Below, one piece after another: positions 26,950 to 36,100 of a DNA stretch of 64,000 nucleotides; positions within the stretch are counted from its first letter, which is position 1, and each line of letters starts with the position of its first letter. Made by a program: the position numbers and the translations under genes. Source of the stretch: Actinoplanes philippinensis (lineage in GTDB: Bacteria; Actinomycetota; Actinomycetes; Mycobacteriales; Micromonosporaceae); the NCBI RefSeq assembly GCF_900113015.1, contig NZ_FONV01000029.1, positions 1 to 64,000 on the forward strand. The letters are read 5' to 3'. The notes beneath the pieces were generated by a model. The model saw only the letters and a list, made by a program, of their open reading frames with translations, did not search any database and was not told the origin of the DNA.

Positions 26950-29900
26950 GTGACCACCTCGTATCCCTGTCCTCGATGCGGCGCCACCGCGGCCCTCCCG
27001 GACGGTTGTCCCGGGTGCGGCGCGGGCCCCGACCCGGACGCCGCGGAGGTCATCCGGCTGGACGGGCACATCGCCGGCCTCACCGGGGAGCTCCGGAACG
27101 CGCGTGCCGACGTCGCGGACCTCACCCAGCGGCTGCACGACGCCCGCGCCCGGGTCTCGGCGCTGGACCGGCGGCTGCACGACATGCGGGCCACCCGGAA
27201 CCAGGTCGCGGCCCGGGTGGTCGCCGGCCGTACACCCGGATCCGTGCCCTCATCCGGACCGGCGCCGATCCCGGTCGCCGCGGCCGGGCCCGCACCGGTC
27301 GGCCTCCCCGCGCCGGTCTCCTTCCCGGCGCCCGCCGAGCCGCGCCTCAGCTCGCTGACCGTGCAGAACGTCCTGTTCACGCTCGGCGGCCTGCTGCTGG
27401 TGGTGGCGGCGGCCGTCTTCACCGCCGTCGCCTGGGCGCAGGTCGGCGTCACCGGGCGGGCGCTGCTGCTCGCCGGCGCCACCGTCGCGATCCTCGCGGT
27501 GCCACCGTTCGCGGTCCGGCGCGGCCTGACCGGCGCCGGGGAGACCCTTGCGGCCGTCGGCCTGCTCATGATCCTTCTGGACGGTTTCGCGGCGTGGGCG
27601 GTCGGGTTCCTGGGGGTGGGCCGCTGGGATCCCTGGGCGTACGCGGCCACGGTGCTCGCCGTCGCCGCGGCGGTGGCCCTCGGCTACGCGGCGACGACCG
27701 GACTCCGCGGCCCACGGATCGCGGCGCTGCTCATGGCCCAGCCGGTGCTCCCGCTCGTCGCCGCCACCAGCGACGCCGGCCTCGTCGGATGGTCCCTGGC
27801 GTGCACCGGCACGGCCGCTCTCGACCTGGCCGCCCTCCGCACGCGCCCGGCCCGTTTCACGGCCGACCGTGGCGGTGTCCTCGCCTACCTGTGCGCCGTG
27901 GTCGCCGGCGGCACGGGTGGCCTGCTCGCCCTCCGCGCGCTCGCCGTCGCCGTCGAACCGGGCCCGGCCGCGCTCGCCGGCCTGACCCTGCTCCTGCCGC
28001 CGGCCCTGCTGCTCACCTGGACGCTCCTGACCCGGGAACGCCACGGCCAGGCGTCGGCCGCGGGTCTGCTCGTCGTCGTGGCGGGGTTGGCGGGCGCCCG
28101 CTGGGCCTGGACCCTGCCTGTTCCGGGCTCCGATTCCCTGGCCGCGCGGCTCGCTCTCGTGGCCCTCGTCCTCGCGGCGGTGGCCGCCGTGCTGCCTCGC
28201 GCCCGCCCGGTCAGCCTTGCCACGCCGCTCTCCCCCGCCGGCGATCCGCCGCTCTCCCCCGCCGGTGATCCGTCCGCCACCACTTCCCCTCTCGCCGACG
28301 CCACACCGCCGGCGGCTGCGGCCGCATCCCACCCGGCGCCACCTTCCGGCTTGCCTCCTGCCGCCACACCGTCCTCGGCCACGGCCGTCTCCGGCTCCCC
28401 TGCTGCCACCACCAGAAGGCCCTCCACCACGGCCGCCTCCGGCGCGCCTGCTTCGTCGCCCGGCGCTTCCGGCTCCCCGGCCGGCGCGTCTGCCTCCTCG
28501 GCCGGCGATTCCGGGGCCTCGGCCGCCGATTCGCCGGGCACGGGTGGAAGCGATGGCCGGCCGGGGACGGCCGGCGGACGGCTCGGGGAGGCGGCCGGGG
28601 CCTCCTGGCTGCGGCGGGTGCCGGGGGAGGTCGGGTTCGGGGCCTTGGTGGGAGCGCTCCTGGTGGGCCTGGCGCCGGGCATCGCCGTGCTGGTGGCCGC
28701 GATGGCGGGGGCCGTGCGCAGCGTGGAGGCGGCTCGGCCGGTGTTCGGCGCGCCGATGGGTGGAGGCGTCGCCGGGGCGGAACCCGATCTGGTGGTCGCG
28801 GCGGTCGTGACGGCTTCGGCGTACGCGCTGATGCTGCCCCGCCGCGCGCACGCGAACCTGGGCCTGACCGCCCTCGCCGCGGTGGGGTTGATCGTCCCGG
28901 GGGCGTTCGGGCTGACCTGGTGGGCCGCGACCGTCGCCGGGCTCGTCGTCGCGGTGGTCGCGCTGGGGCTGGCGGCGCGGTCGCGGACGATGGAGGACAC
29001 CGGATACCGGGGCGTGGTCTGCCTGGCCGCGCTGATGCACGCGGTGATCACCGGGTTCGGCCGGGCCGAGGTCGCGGCGGCGGTGTTCGGGCTGATCGCG
29101 GTGTTCGGGGTGGGCGCCGCTCTGGGTCTGCGGAACGCGCCGCGCCGTGCCGACGTGGGCGCCGGAGCAATGATCGCCGGGCTGATCGCGGTTCCCGTCG
29201 CGGTGTGGACGGCGCTGTTCGCCGCGGGCGTTCCGGCAACCGTGCAGGTGCGCGTGACGCTCGGTGTGGCGGTGGCACTCTGTCTCGTGGTGTACGCGAT
29301 CTACCGGCTGGTGCCCGTCTACGGGCCGCAGTCGCTGGGGGTCGCGCTGGTCGTGACGGCGTTCGCGCCGGTGTGGGCGGCGGCCGGCGACGATCCGGCC
29401 GTGCTGTACTCGGCGGCGGCCCTGCTGCTCGTCGTCGCCCTGCTGCCGATCCGGCACACCCGGTCCACAGCGGGCGCCGTCGCGGCGGTGCAGCCGGGGC
29501 TGGCGGTGCACGCGTTCACCGCCACCGACCTGGCGGTCGTGCTCCTCGAACCGTGGACCGCGCTCGGCGACATCTGGTCGGACATCCCGCCGCGGCAGTC
29601 ACCGGTCGCCTGGTCCAGCGTCGTCGCCCTCACGATGGCGGGGATCGCGGCCTCGGCCGCCGGCGCAATCCTGATCTCCCGGCGCGCCACTTCGGACTCC
29701 GCGACCATCCACTCCGCACCCGGCGAGCCGTCGCCCGTCGGCGCGGGTCCGGGCGATGACTCCGGCCCGGGCGATGCAGGCGGGCTCGACGTGGGACACC
29801 CGGCGGACGGGACGTCACCGGCGTCCGCCGGGCCGGGCCCGTCCGGAGGCCGGGTGCCACGGTCGGCTCGGTGGGTGGCCGGGTGGGTGGCGGTGCCGTT

Positions 29901-31002
29901 CGGGGCGGTGCTCGTGCCGATGGTCTTCGCGGCCGGTGGGGCGGACTGGCCGGCGGTGCCGATCGCGGGGCTGGTCACCGGGCTGGCCGGGCTGCTCGCC
30001 ATGGCGTCGACGCCGGGGCGGGACTCGGCGCGCGGTCCGGCCGCGGCGCTCTTCGGGGCGCTGGGGGCGGCCGGGGTGGCCGGGTCTGCGGCGGGGCACG
30101 GGGCCACGCTGGCGGCGTTCGTCCTGGTGCTGGTGGCGGGCGGGGTCGCCGGGTGGCGGGGGCTGGTGGAGCCCGACCGGGTCACGGGGTGGTGGGGCGC
30201 GGCCGTTTCGGTGGTCGTCGTCGCGTACACCCTTGCTGATCTGACCTCGGTGGGGATCGCCGGGCCGCCGCTGTTCGTGCTCGCCGCGGCGGCCCTGGTG
30301 GTGGGCCTGGAAGCGGTCCTCGCGGGGCGGAGGCCGCGGGAGGCCTGGGCGCCGTTCGTCGTCGGGCACGGGTCCGCGCTGGTGGCGGTCTTTCTCACCG
30401 AGAGCCTCGGCTGGGCGGCGCTGGTCTGCAAGCTGTGGGCGCTGGTGCTGACGGTCCGGGCGCTGCGGCCGGGCGAGACGCGGCGGGTACGGTTCGGTCA
30501 CGCTGTCGCGGCGGGTGTGGCCGGGCTGATCGGCTGGTGGCTGCTGCTGGTGTCGCGGGACGTCGGGACCACCGAGGTCTACACCCTGCCGGCGGCCGTA
30601 CTGGCGCTGGCCGCCGGGTGGTTCGCCCGCCGGGGACGGCCCGATCTGCCGTCCTGGAGCGCGTACGGCGCCGCGCTGGGCGCCGCGTTCCTGCCGACGC
30701 TCGTGGTGATCGCGAACAGCACCGCCGACGAACCGCACTACCCGCGCCGGCTGCTCCTCGGTGTGGGCGCGCTGCTGGTGCTGCTGGCGGGCGCGCGGGC
30801 CCGGCTGCAGGCGCCGGTCGTCACCGGTGGTGGGACGCTGCTGCTCGTGGCCCTGCACGAGTTGATCCAGTTCTGGGATCTGCTGCCCCGGTGGGTTCCG
30901 CTCGCGGTCGGTGGTCTGCTGCTGGTCGGGGTGGCCACCACCATGGAGCAGCGCCGCCGCGATCTGGCCCGGCTCCGGGACGCCATCAGCCGGATGGCCT
31001 GA
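26950..31002 (+). CDS. Giant polytopic membrane protein with N-terminal zinc ribbon (SCO7613-like)
   Basis: The 1350-residue protein begins with a zinc ribbon (Cys7, Cys10, Cys20, Cys23: 'CPRCG' and 'CPGCG') and a coiled coil (about 38-90). A Pro-rich linker and then more than 30 hydrophobic segments follow. The membrane part is interrupted by two long Pro/Ala/Ser/Thr-rich stretches at about 425-545 and 917-975. The layout matches the actinobacterial 'SCO7613 C-terminal domain' membrane proteins, whose role is unknown. GTG 26950 is chosen over upstream in-frame codons because GAGGA precedes it and the zinc ribbon starts at once. It is divergent from the amidohydrolase. Transport and envelope assembly are both possible. 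Confidence 0.8.
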   Translation: MTTSYPCPRCGATAALPDGCPGCGAGPDPDAAEVIRLDGHIAGLTGELRNARADVADLTQRLHDARARVSALDRRLHDMRATRNQVAARVVAGRTPGSVPSSGPAPIPVAAAGPAPVGLPAPVSFPAPAEPRLSSLTVQNVLFTLGGLLLVVAAAVFTAVAWAQVGVTGRALLLAGATVAILAVPPFAVRRGLTGAGETLAAVGLLMILLDGFAAWAVGFLGVGRWDPWAYAATVLAVAAAVALGYAATTGLRGPRIAALLMAQPVLPLVAATSDAGLVGWSLACTGTAALDLAALRTRPARFTADRGGVLAYLCAVVAGGTGGLLALRALAVAVEPGPAALAGLTLLLPPALLLTWTLLTRERHGQASAAGLLVVVAGLAGARWAWTLPVPGSDSLAARLALVALVLAAVAAVLPRARPVSLATPLSPAGDPPLSPAGDPSATTSPLADATPPAAAAASHPAPPSGLPPAATPSSATAVSGSPAATTRRPSTTAASGAPASSPGASGSPAGASASSAGDSGASAADSPGTGGSDGRPGTAGGRLGEAAGASWLRRVPGEVGFGALVGALLVGLAPGIAVLVAAMAGAVRSVEAARPVFGAPMGGGVAGAEPDLVVAAVVTASAYALMLPRRAHANLGLTALAAVGLIVPGAFGLTWWAATVAGLVVAVVALGLAARSRTMEDTGYRGVVCLAALMHAVITGFGRAEVAAAVFGLIAVFGVGAALGLRNAPRRADVGAGAMIAGLIAVPVAVWTALFAAGVPATVQVRVTLGVAVALCLVVYAIYRLVPVYGPQSLGVALVVTAFAPVWAAAGDDPAVLYSAAALLLVVALLPIRHTRSTAGAVAAVQPGLAVHAFTATDLAVVLLEPWTALGDIWSDIPPRQSPVAWSSVVALTMAGIAASAAGAILISRRATSDSATIHSAPGEPSPVGAGPGDDSGPGDAGGLDVGHPADGTSPASAGPGPSGGRVPRSARWVAGWVAVPFGAVLVPMVFAAGGADWPAVPIAGLVTGLAGLLAMASTPGRDSARGPAAALFGALGAAGVAGSAAGHGATLAAFVLVLVAGGVAGWRGLVEPDRVTGWWGAAVSVVVVAYTLADLTSVGIAGPPLFVLAAAALVVGLEAVLAGRRPREAWAPFVVGHGSALVAVFLTESLGWAALVCKLWALVLTVRALRPGETRRVRFGHAVAAGVAGLIGWWLLLVSRDVGTTEVYTLPAAVLALAAGWFARRGRPDLPSWSAYGAALGAAFLPTLVVIANSTADEPHYPRRLLLGVGALLVLLAGARARLQAPVVTGGGTLLLVALHELIQFWDLLPRWVPLAVGGLLLVGVATTMEQRRRDLARLRDAISRMA

Positions 31003-31096
31003 CCGGCCCGGGGGCGGAAGCGCCGTCGGGCCGGGCCGGCTCCTGCACGGCGCCGCCCGGGAGCCCCGGTGTTGATCAAGGGGCTTGCGGGCGGCG

Positions 31097-31234
31097 CCGA
31101 GGGCCGGGGTCAGCCGACAGCGGCCGAGACCGGGGCAGCCAGCCGCGGCCGGGGCCGGGGTCAGCCGGCGGCGGCCGGGATTGGGGTCAGCCAGCCGCGG
31201 CCGGGACCGGGGTCAGCCGACGGCCGCCGGGACC
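31097..31234. repeat. 26-bp tandem repeat copying the 3' end of the MFS gene
   Basis: About five imperfect copies of a 26-bp unit (GCCGGGACCGGGGTCAGCC plus seven bases) occur with TCA/GCA marker triplets at 31110, 31136, 31161, 31187 and 31213. The last copy contains the real stop codon of the MFS gene (31213-31215). The other copies repeat its final codons (Pro-Val-Pro-Ala-Ala-Val-Gly-stop) beyond the gene. The unit length is not a multiple of three, so the copies are not in one frame. The array fills most of the gap between two convergent genes. Confidence 0.8.
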
Positions 31235-32661
31235 GGGCGGCGGAGGCGCGCGGTGGCCAGCATGACGGCGTTCAGCAGCAGGCCGGCCACCGCGACCCCG
31301 GTGACCAGGTTGACGCCGGGCCGGAACGGATTGAAATCGCCGGCCGCCGCGGTGGTCGCCGTGGACACCAGGGCGGTGACGACGGCCAGGACCAGGGCGG
31401 TGCCGACCTGGCCGGAGGACTGGACCAGGCCGGAGGCGAGGCCCTGTTCCGAGTCGTCGATGCCGTCGGTGGCCTGCGCCATGATCGAGCTGAAGCCGAA
31501 GGCGAAGCCGCCGCCGAGCAGGAGCATCGCGGGGAGCACGGTGAGCAGGTATCCGGGGCGGGAGCCGGCGGTGGCGAGGAACCACAGGTAGCCGGCGCTG
31601 AGTGAGGTCATCGCGGTGACGATGAGCGGGCCGGTGCCGTACCGGTCGATGAGCCGGCCCATGAACGGGGAGCCGAAGGCGACCAGCAGGCCGGCCGGGA
31701 GCAGGGCGAGGGCCATCCGCAGCGGCGCCCAGTGGAGCACGTCCTGCAGGTAGAGGGTCATCATGAACTGGAAGCTGACGTACGAGCCGAGCAGCGCGAC
31801 CATGCTGGCGTTGGCCCGGACGATCGACCCGATCCGGAAGATGCTGAGCCGGACCAGGGGGTGCCGGACCCGGCTCTCGGCCAGCACGAACGCGGCGAGC
31901 AGGAGCACGGCGAGAGCGGCGATCGCGACGGTGGCCGGGGTGAGGCCGCTCTGTGGTGCGGTGACCACCGCGTACACCGCGAGGAGCATGCCGCCGACCA
32001 GGGTGAGGGCGCCGATCACGTCGTGGCCGCCGTCGGCGGCGGGGCGGTCGCGTGGGATGAGGGCGATGCCGGCGATCAGCGCTGCCACGGCGAGCGGGAC
32101 CGGGACGAGGAAGGTCCACCGCCAGCCGAGGCTGGTGAGCAGGCCGCCGAGGATGAGGCCGGAGGAGTATCCGCTGGCGCCGAAGACCGTGAAGATCGAC
32201 AGCGCCCGGTTGCGGGCCGGGCCCTCGGCGAACGTGGTGGTGAGGATGCTCATCGCGGTGGGCGCCGTGAAGGCGGCGGCCAGGCCCTTGATGAACCGGG
32301 TGGCGATCAGGGTGGTGCCGTCGTCGACGAGGCCGCCGACGAGTGAGGCGACGGCGAAGACGCCGAGCGCGACGAGGAAGACCCGGCGGCGGCCGAGCAG
32401 GTCGGCGGTACGCCCGCCGAGGAGCAGCAGGCCGCCGTAGCCGAGCACGTAGCCGTTGACGATCCACTGCAGGGAGGTGGTGGAGAGGCCGAGCTCGGAT
32501 CCGATCGAGGGGAGCGCCACCCCGACCATCGAGACGTCGAGGCCGTCGAGGAAGAGAACCGCGCACAACACCGCGAGCACACCCCAGAGCCGTGGGGTCC
32601 AGCGCTGACCGGCGCCGGAGGGCTCGGTGGTGGACGGGGTCAGGGATTCGGTGACAGTCAC
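31213..32661 (-). CDS. MFS transporter, DHA2-like drug exporter
   Basis: The 482-residue protein has about 14 predicted spans, with MFS motif A 'LGGRTADLLGRRRVF', motif C region 'GASGYSSGLILGGLL' and the motif B-like 'IATRFIKGLAAAF'. 'FLDGLDVSMVGVALPSI' in span 1 is typical of DHA2 proton-driven multidrug exporters. It is divergent from a MarR-family gene, so induction by an exported toxic compound is likely. GTG 32661 has no ribosome site, but TGGACA and TAACGT boxes upstream would start the transcript at the GTG itself. The 3' end lies in a tandem repeat made from its own last codons. Confidence 0.88.
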   Translation of the reverse strand: MTVTESLTPSTTEPSGAGQRWTPRLWGVLAVLCAVLFLDGLDVSMVGVALPSIGSELGLSTTSLQWIVNGYVLGYGGLLLLGGRTADLLGRRRVFLVALGVFAVASLVGGLVDDGTTLIATRFIKGLAAAFTAPTAMSILTTTFAEGPARNRALSIFTVFGASGYSSGLILGGLLTSLGWRWTFLVPVPLAVAALIAGIALIPRDRPAADGGHDVIGALTLVGGMLLAVYAVVTAPQSGLTPATVAIAALAVLLLAAFVLAESRVRHPLVRLSIFRIGSIVRANASMVALLGSYVSFQFMMTLYLQDVLHWAPLRMALALLPAGLLVAFGSPFMGRLIDRYGTGPLIVTAMTSLSAGYLWFLATAGSRPGYLLTVLPAMLLLGGGFAFGFSSIMAQATDGIDDSEQGLASGLVQSSGQVGTALVLAVVTALVSTATTAAAGDFNPFRPGVNLVTGVAVAGLLLNAVMLATARLRRPVPAAVG

Positions 32662-32667
32662 GGGAGC

Positions 32668-32696
32668 GACGTTATATGCGTGCGCATCTAATGTCC
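32668..32696 (-). promoter_or_regulatory. Candidate leaderless promoter of the MFS gene
   Basis: On the minus strand TGGACA (32696-32691) and TAACGT (32673-32668) are 17 nt apart, and the -10 box ends about 7 nt before the GTG. The overlapping 12-bp inverted repeat ATGCGTGCGCAT (32676-32687) lies between the two boxes and is a candidate MarR operator. Confidence 0.4.
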
Positions 32697-32753
32697 ACGC
32701 AATCCATGTCGACACATATATTTCGGGTGCATGAAACTGTGAGCGGGAGTAGG

Positions 32754-33146
32754 ATGCCCGGCATGGAGCCGGAAACTGATCTCGTCGAGCGCTGGCGATC
32801 GCTCCTGAACTCTTACAACGAGGTCGCATGCCATCTCGAGCGGGTGCTGCACGACACCCACGGGCTCACCCTCAGTGAGTACGAGACGCTCGACCGTCTC
32901 ACCACCCAGGAGTGTGAGCAGCGGCGCATGCAGGATCTCGCGGAGCAGATGTATCTCAGCCAGAGCGCCCTCTCCCGTACGGTGAGCCGCCTGGTGAACG
33001 GCGGCCTGGCCGAACGGACCAGCTGCCAGGCCGACCGGCGTCAGGTATTCGTCGAGATCACCGAGGCCGGCCGGCAGCGCTGGGCCGAGGCCCGCCGGAC
33101 GCATCTCGGCGTGCTGGCCGAGCACCTGAGCCCGGCCGCGAGCTAG
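32754..33146 (+). CDS. MarR-family regulator, divergent from the MFS exporter
   Basis: The 130-residue protein has the MarR winged helix: 'HGLTLSEYETLDRLTTQ', 'RMQDLAEQMYLSQSALSRTVSRLVNGGLAERTSCQADRRQVFVEITEAGRQRW'. It includes the conserved D-x-R wing (Asp-Arg-Arg). It most likely controls the MFS exporter, whose start lies 92 bp away. GGGAG at 32745-32749 favours ATG 32754, and ATG 32763 is possible. Its TAG overlaps the nitrate reductase stop (CTAG shared) tail to tail. Confidence 0.88.
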   Translation: MPGMEPETDLVERWRSLLNSYNEVACHLERVLHDTHGLTLSEYETLDRLTTQECEQRRMQDLAEQMYLSQSALSRTVSRLVNGGLAERTSCQADRRQVFVEITEAGRQRWAEARRTHLGVLAEHLSPAAS

Positions 33147-36100
33147 TAGACGTCGCGCACGTACCGCTTGTCGGTGGCGAGCTGCTTCAGGTATGCGGTG
33201 GCGGCCTCCTCGGTGAGGCGGCCGTGGTTGACGGCGATGTCGTGCAGGGCGCGGTCCACGTCGCGGGCCATCCGGCTGGCGTCGCCGCAAACGTAGAGGC
33301 AGGCCCCGGCCTGGAGCCAGGCCCACAGCATCGCGCCCTTCTCCCGCATCCGGTCCTGGACGTAGATCTTGGAGCGCTGGTCGCGGGAGAACGCCGTGTC
33401 GAAGCGGCTGAGGATGCCGTCCGCGCGCAGGGCCTCGAGCTCCTCGGCGTAGTAGAAGTCGGTGGCGCTGCGCTGCTCGCCGAAGAACAGCCAGTTGCCG
33501 CCGGGGGCGCCGGTGACCTGCCGCTCGTGCAGGAAGCCGAGGAACGGCGCGACGCCGGTGCCCGGGCCCACCATGATCATCGGGGTGTTGGGGTCGGCGG
33601 GGACCCGGAAGTGCGGCGCTCTCTGCACGAAGACCGGAGCCTCGGCGCCGGCCGGGGCGTCGGCCAGATGGGTGGAGCAGACGCCCTTGCGGGAGCGGCC
33701 GCGATGGTTGTCGAAGCGGACCACCGAGACGGTGAGGCTGACCAGGCCGGGGTCGGTGACCGGGGTGGAGCTGATCGAGTAGTGCCGGGGCTGCAGCCTC
33801 TTGAGCACGCCGGCCAGCTCGCGGGCGTCCGCGTCGACCGGGTGCTCGGCGAGGACGTCGACCGCCTGCCGGCCCCACGTCCACTTGGCCAGCTCACCCT
33901 TGTTGCCGGCGCGCAGCAGGGTCTTGAGGTGGCCGGAGCCGCTGCGGTCGGCGACGAACCGCAGCAGGTCGGTGGTGATCCGGGTGATGTCGAGGTGCCG
34001 GGTGAGGGCCTCGGCCAAGGACACGTCGCCGACCCGGTCGATCGTGACAGTGGTGTCCGCGGCCAGGCCGGTCACCTCCAGCCATTCGGTGACCAGGTCG
34101 TCGCCGTTGACCGGCCAGACCCCGAGCGCGTCGCCGGCCCGGTAGTCGAGGAGCCCGCCGGTGTCGAAGGTGAACTGCCGGACCTCCTTGGCCGAGCCGG
34201 GCCCGCTGAGCAGCCGGTTGCCGACCAGCGCGGCGGTCACCGGCGCGGCCTTGGCCGGCGCGTCCCTGGCCGGCGCGGCGGCGACGGGTGCGGCCGGTGT
34301 CGCGGCCGAGGCTGGGGAAGCCGTGGGGGTCAGCGCGGCGAGAACGGTGGCGAGCCAGCCGTCGGCGGTCTCCTCGAAGTCCGGCTCGCAGTCGGCGCGC
34401 GGGGCCAGCCGGACCGCGCCCAGCTCGGCGAGCCGTTCGTCGAGACGCCGGCCGTGCCCGCAGAAGTCGTCGTAACTGGAGTCGCCGAAGGCCAGCACGG
34501 CGTAGCGCTGCCCGTCGAGCCGCGGCGCGCTGTCGCCGGTCAGCGAGTCCCAGAAGGTGCTCCCGTTGTCCGGCGCGTCGCCGTCGCCGAAGGTGCTCGT
34601 CACCACCAGCACGTCGGCGCCGGGATCGAGCAGGTCGGCGGCGGGCCCGTCCATGCCGAGGACGCTGACCTGCCGCCCGGTCTCGGCGAGACGCCCGGCC
34701 ACGGTCCGCGCGAAGTCCTCGGCGTTGCCGGTCTGTGACGCCCACAGCACCTGCAGGCGGCCCGCCGCGGGCTTCGCTTCACGATCAAGGGCCGGCGATG
34801 GTACGGGTGACAGCACTCCCGCGAGCAGCCCGTTGACCCACATGGCCGTGGCCGCGTCGAACGGCGCGTTCGCCGGGAGCGCCGCCGGTTCGGGCCGCAG
34901 CGTGGCGCCGGCGAGGAACCCGGCCAGGTAGCGCCGCTGACCCTCGTCGAGCACGGGCGGGGCGGGGTCCAGCCCGAGCCGGGCGAGCACGGCGTTCGCC
35001 TCGACGGAGAGAGCCGCTTCGGCGATGGAGTGCCCGCCGAGCACGCCCGGGCGCCCGGGGCCGGCCGGGACGGGGGCAGGGGCGGCGGCGACCCGGGTGA
35101 GGGCGACCGCGCACACCTTCAGCTCCGGCTGGAAGGAGATCGGGTCGACGGCGTCGCTGGTCACGGCGTTGACGCTGACGTACTCGCCGAACAGGTCGTT
35201 CCAGTGGATCGGCGCGAAGCAGGCGCCCGGCTGGACGCGGCCGGTGACGACGGCGGGCAGCACGGCCCGGCCGCGGCGGGACGCGATCTCCACCAGGTCG
35301 CCGGCCGCGATCTCGTGCCGCTCCGCGTCGATCGCGTTGATCTCCAGGAACGGTTCCGGGTTGAGCCGGTTCAGCTTCGCGATCTTCCCGGTCTTGGTCA
35401 TGGTGTGCCACTGGTGCTGGAGGCGGCCGGTGTTGAGGACGAACGGGTAGTCGTCGTCGGGCATCTCGGCCGGGTCGGTGTGCGGGCGGGCGTGGAAGAC
35501 GGCCCTCCCGCTGGGGGTGGCGAACCGCAGGCCGCCGTCGGCGGTGCGGTAGCGGATCGGGTTCCGGTCGGGGCCTCCGGGGGCGGCCGGCCACTGGACC
35601 GGGCCGCGGGCGAGCCTCTCGTAGGTGACGCCGCGCAGGTCGTACCCCGTCTGTGGGTTGGCGAAGGTGGTGATCTCCTCGAGGATCTCCTCGGCCGAGC
35701 CGTAGCCGAAGGCCGGGCCGTAACCCATCTCGGCCGCGACGCGGGCGATGATCTGCCAGTCGGGCAGCGCCCCGCCCGGGGCCGGGACCACCGGGTGGAC
35801 CAGGGTGAGGTTGCGCTCCGAATTGATCATGATGCCGTCGGCCTCGGACCACATGGCCGCGGGCAGCGCGATGTCGGCGTAGGCGTTCGTCTCGGTCTCG
35901 GCGAACGCGTCCTGGGTGATCACCAGCTCGGCGGCTTCGAGACCGGCGATGACGGTGCGCCGGTTGCCGACCGAGGCGACCGGGTTGGTGCAGATGATCC
36001 AGCAGGCCTTGATCCGCCCGGCGGCCATCTGCTCGAACATGTCGACGGTGCCCTTGCCGACCTCGGTGCGCAGCGTGCCGGCCGGCACGCCCCAGACCTT

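Noticed and set aside
27250..29511. A minus-strand frame of 753 codons
   Set aside because: It is an Arg/His/Gln-rich shadow of the giant membrane protein gene, without motifs.
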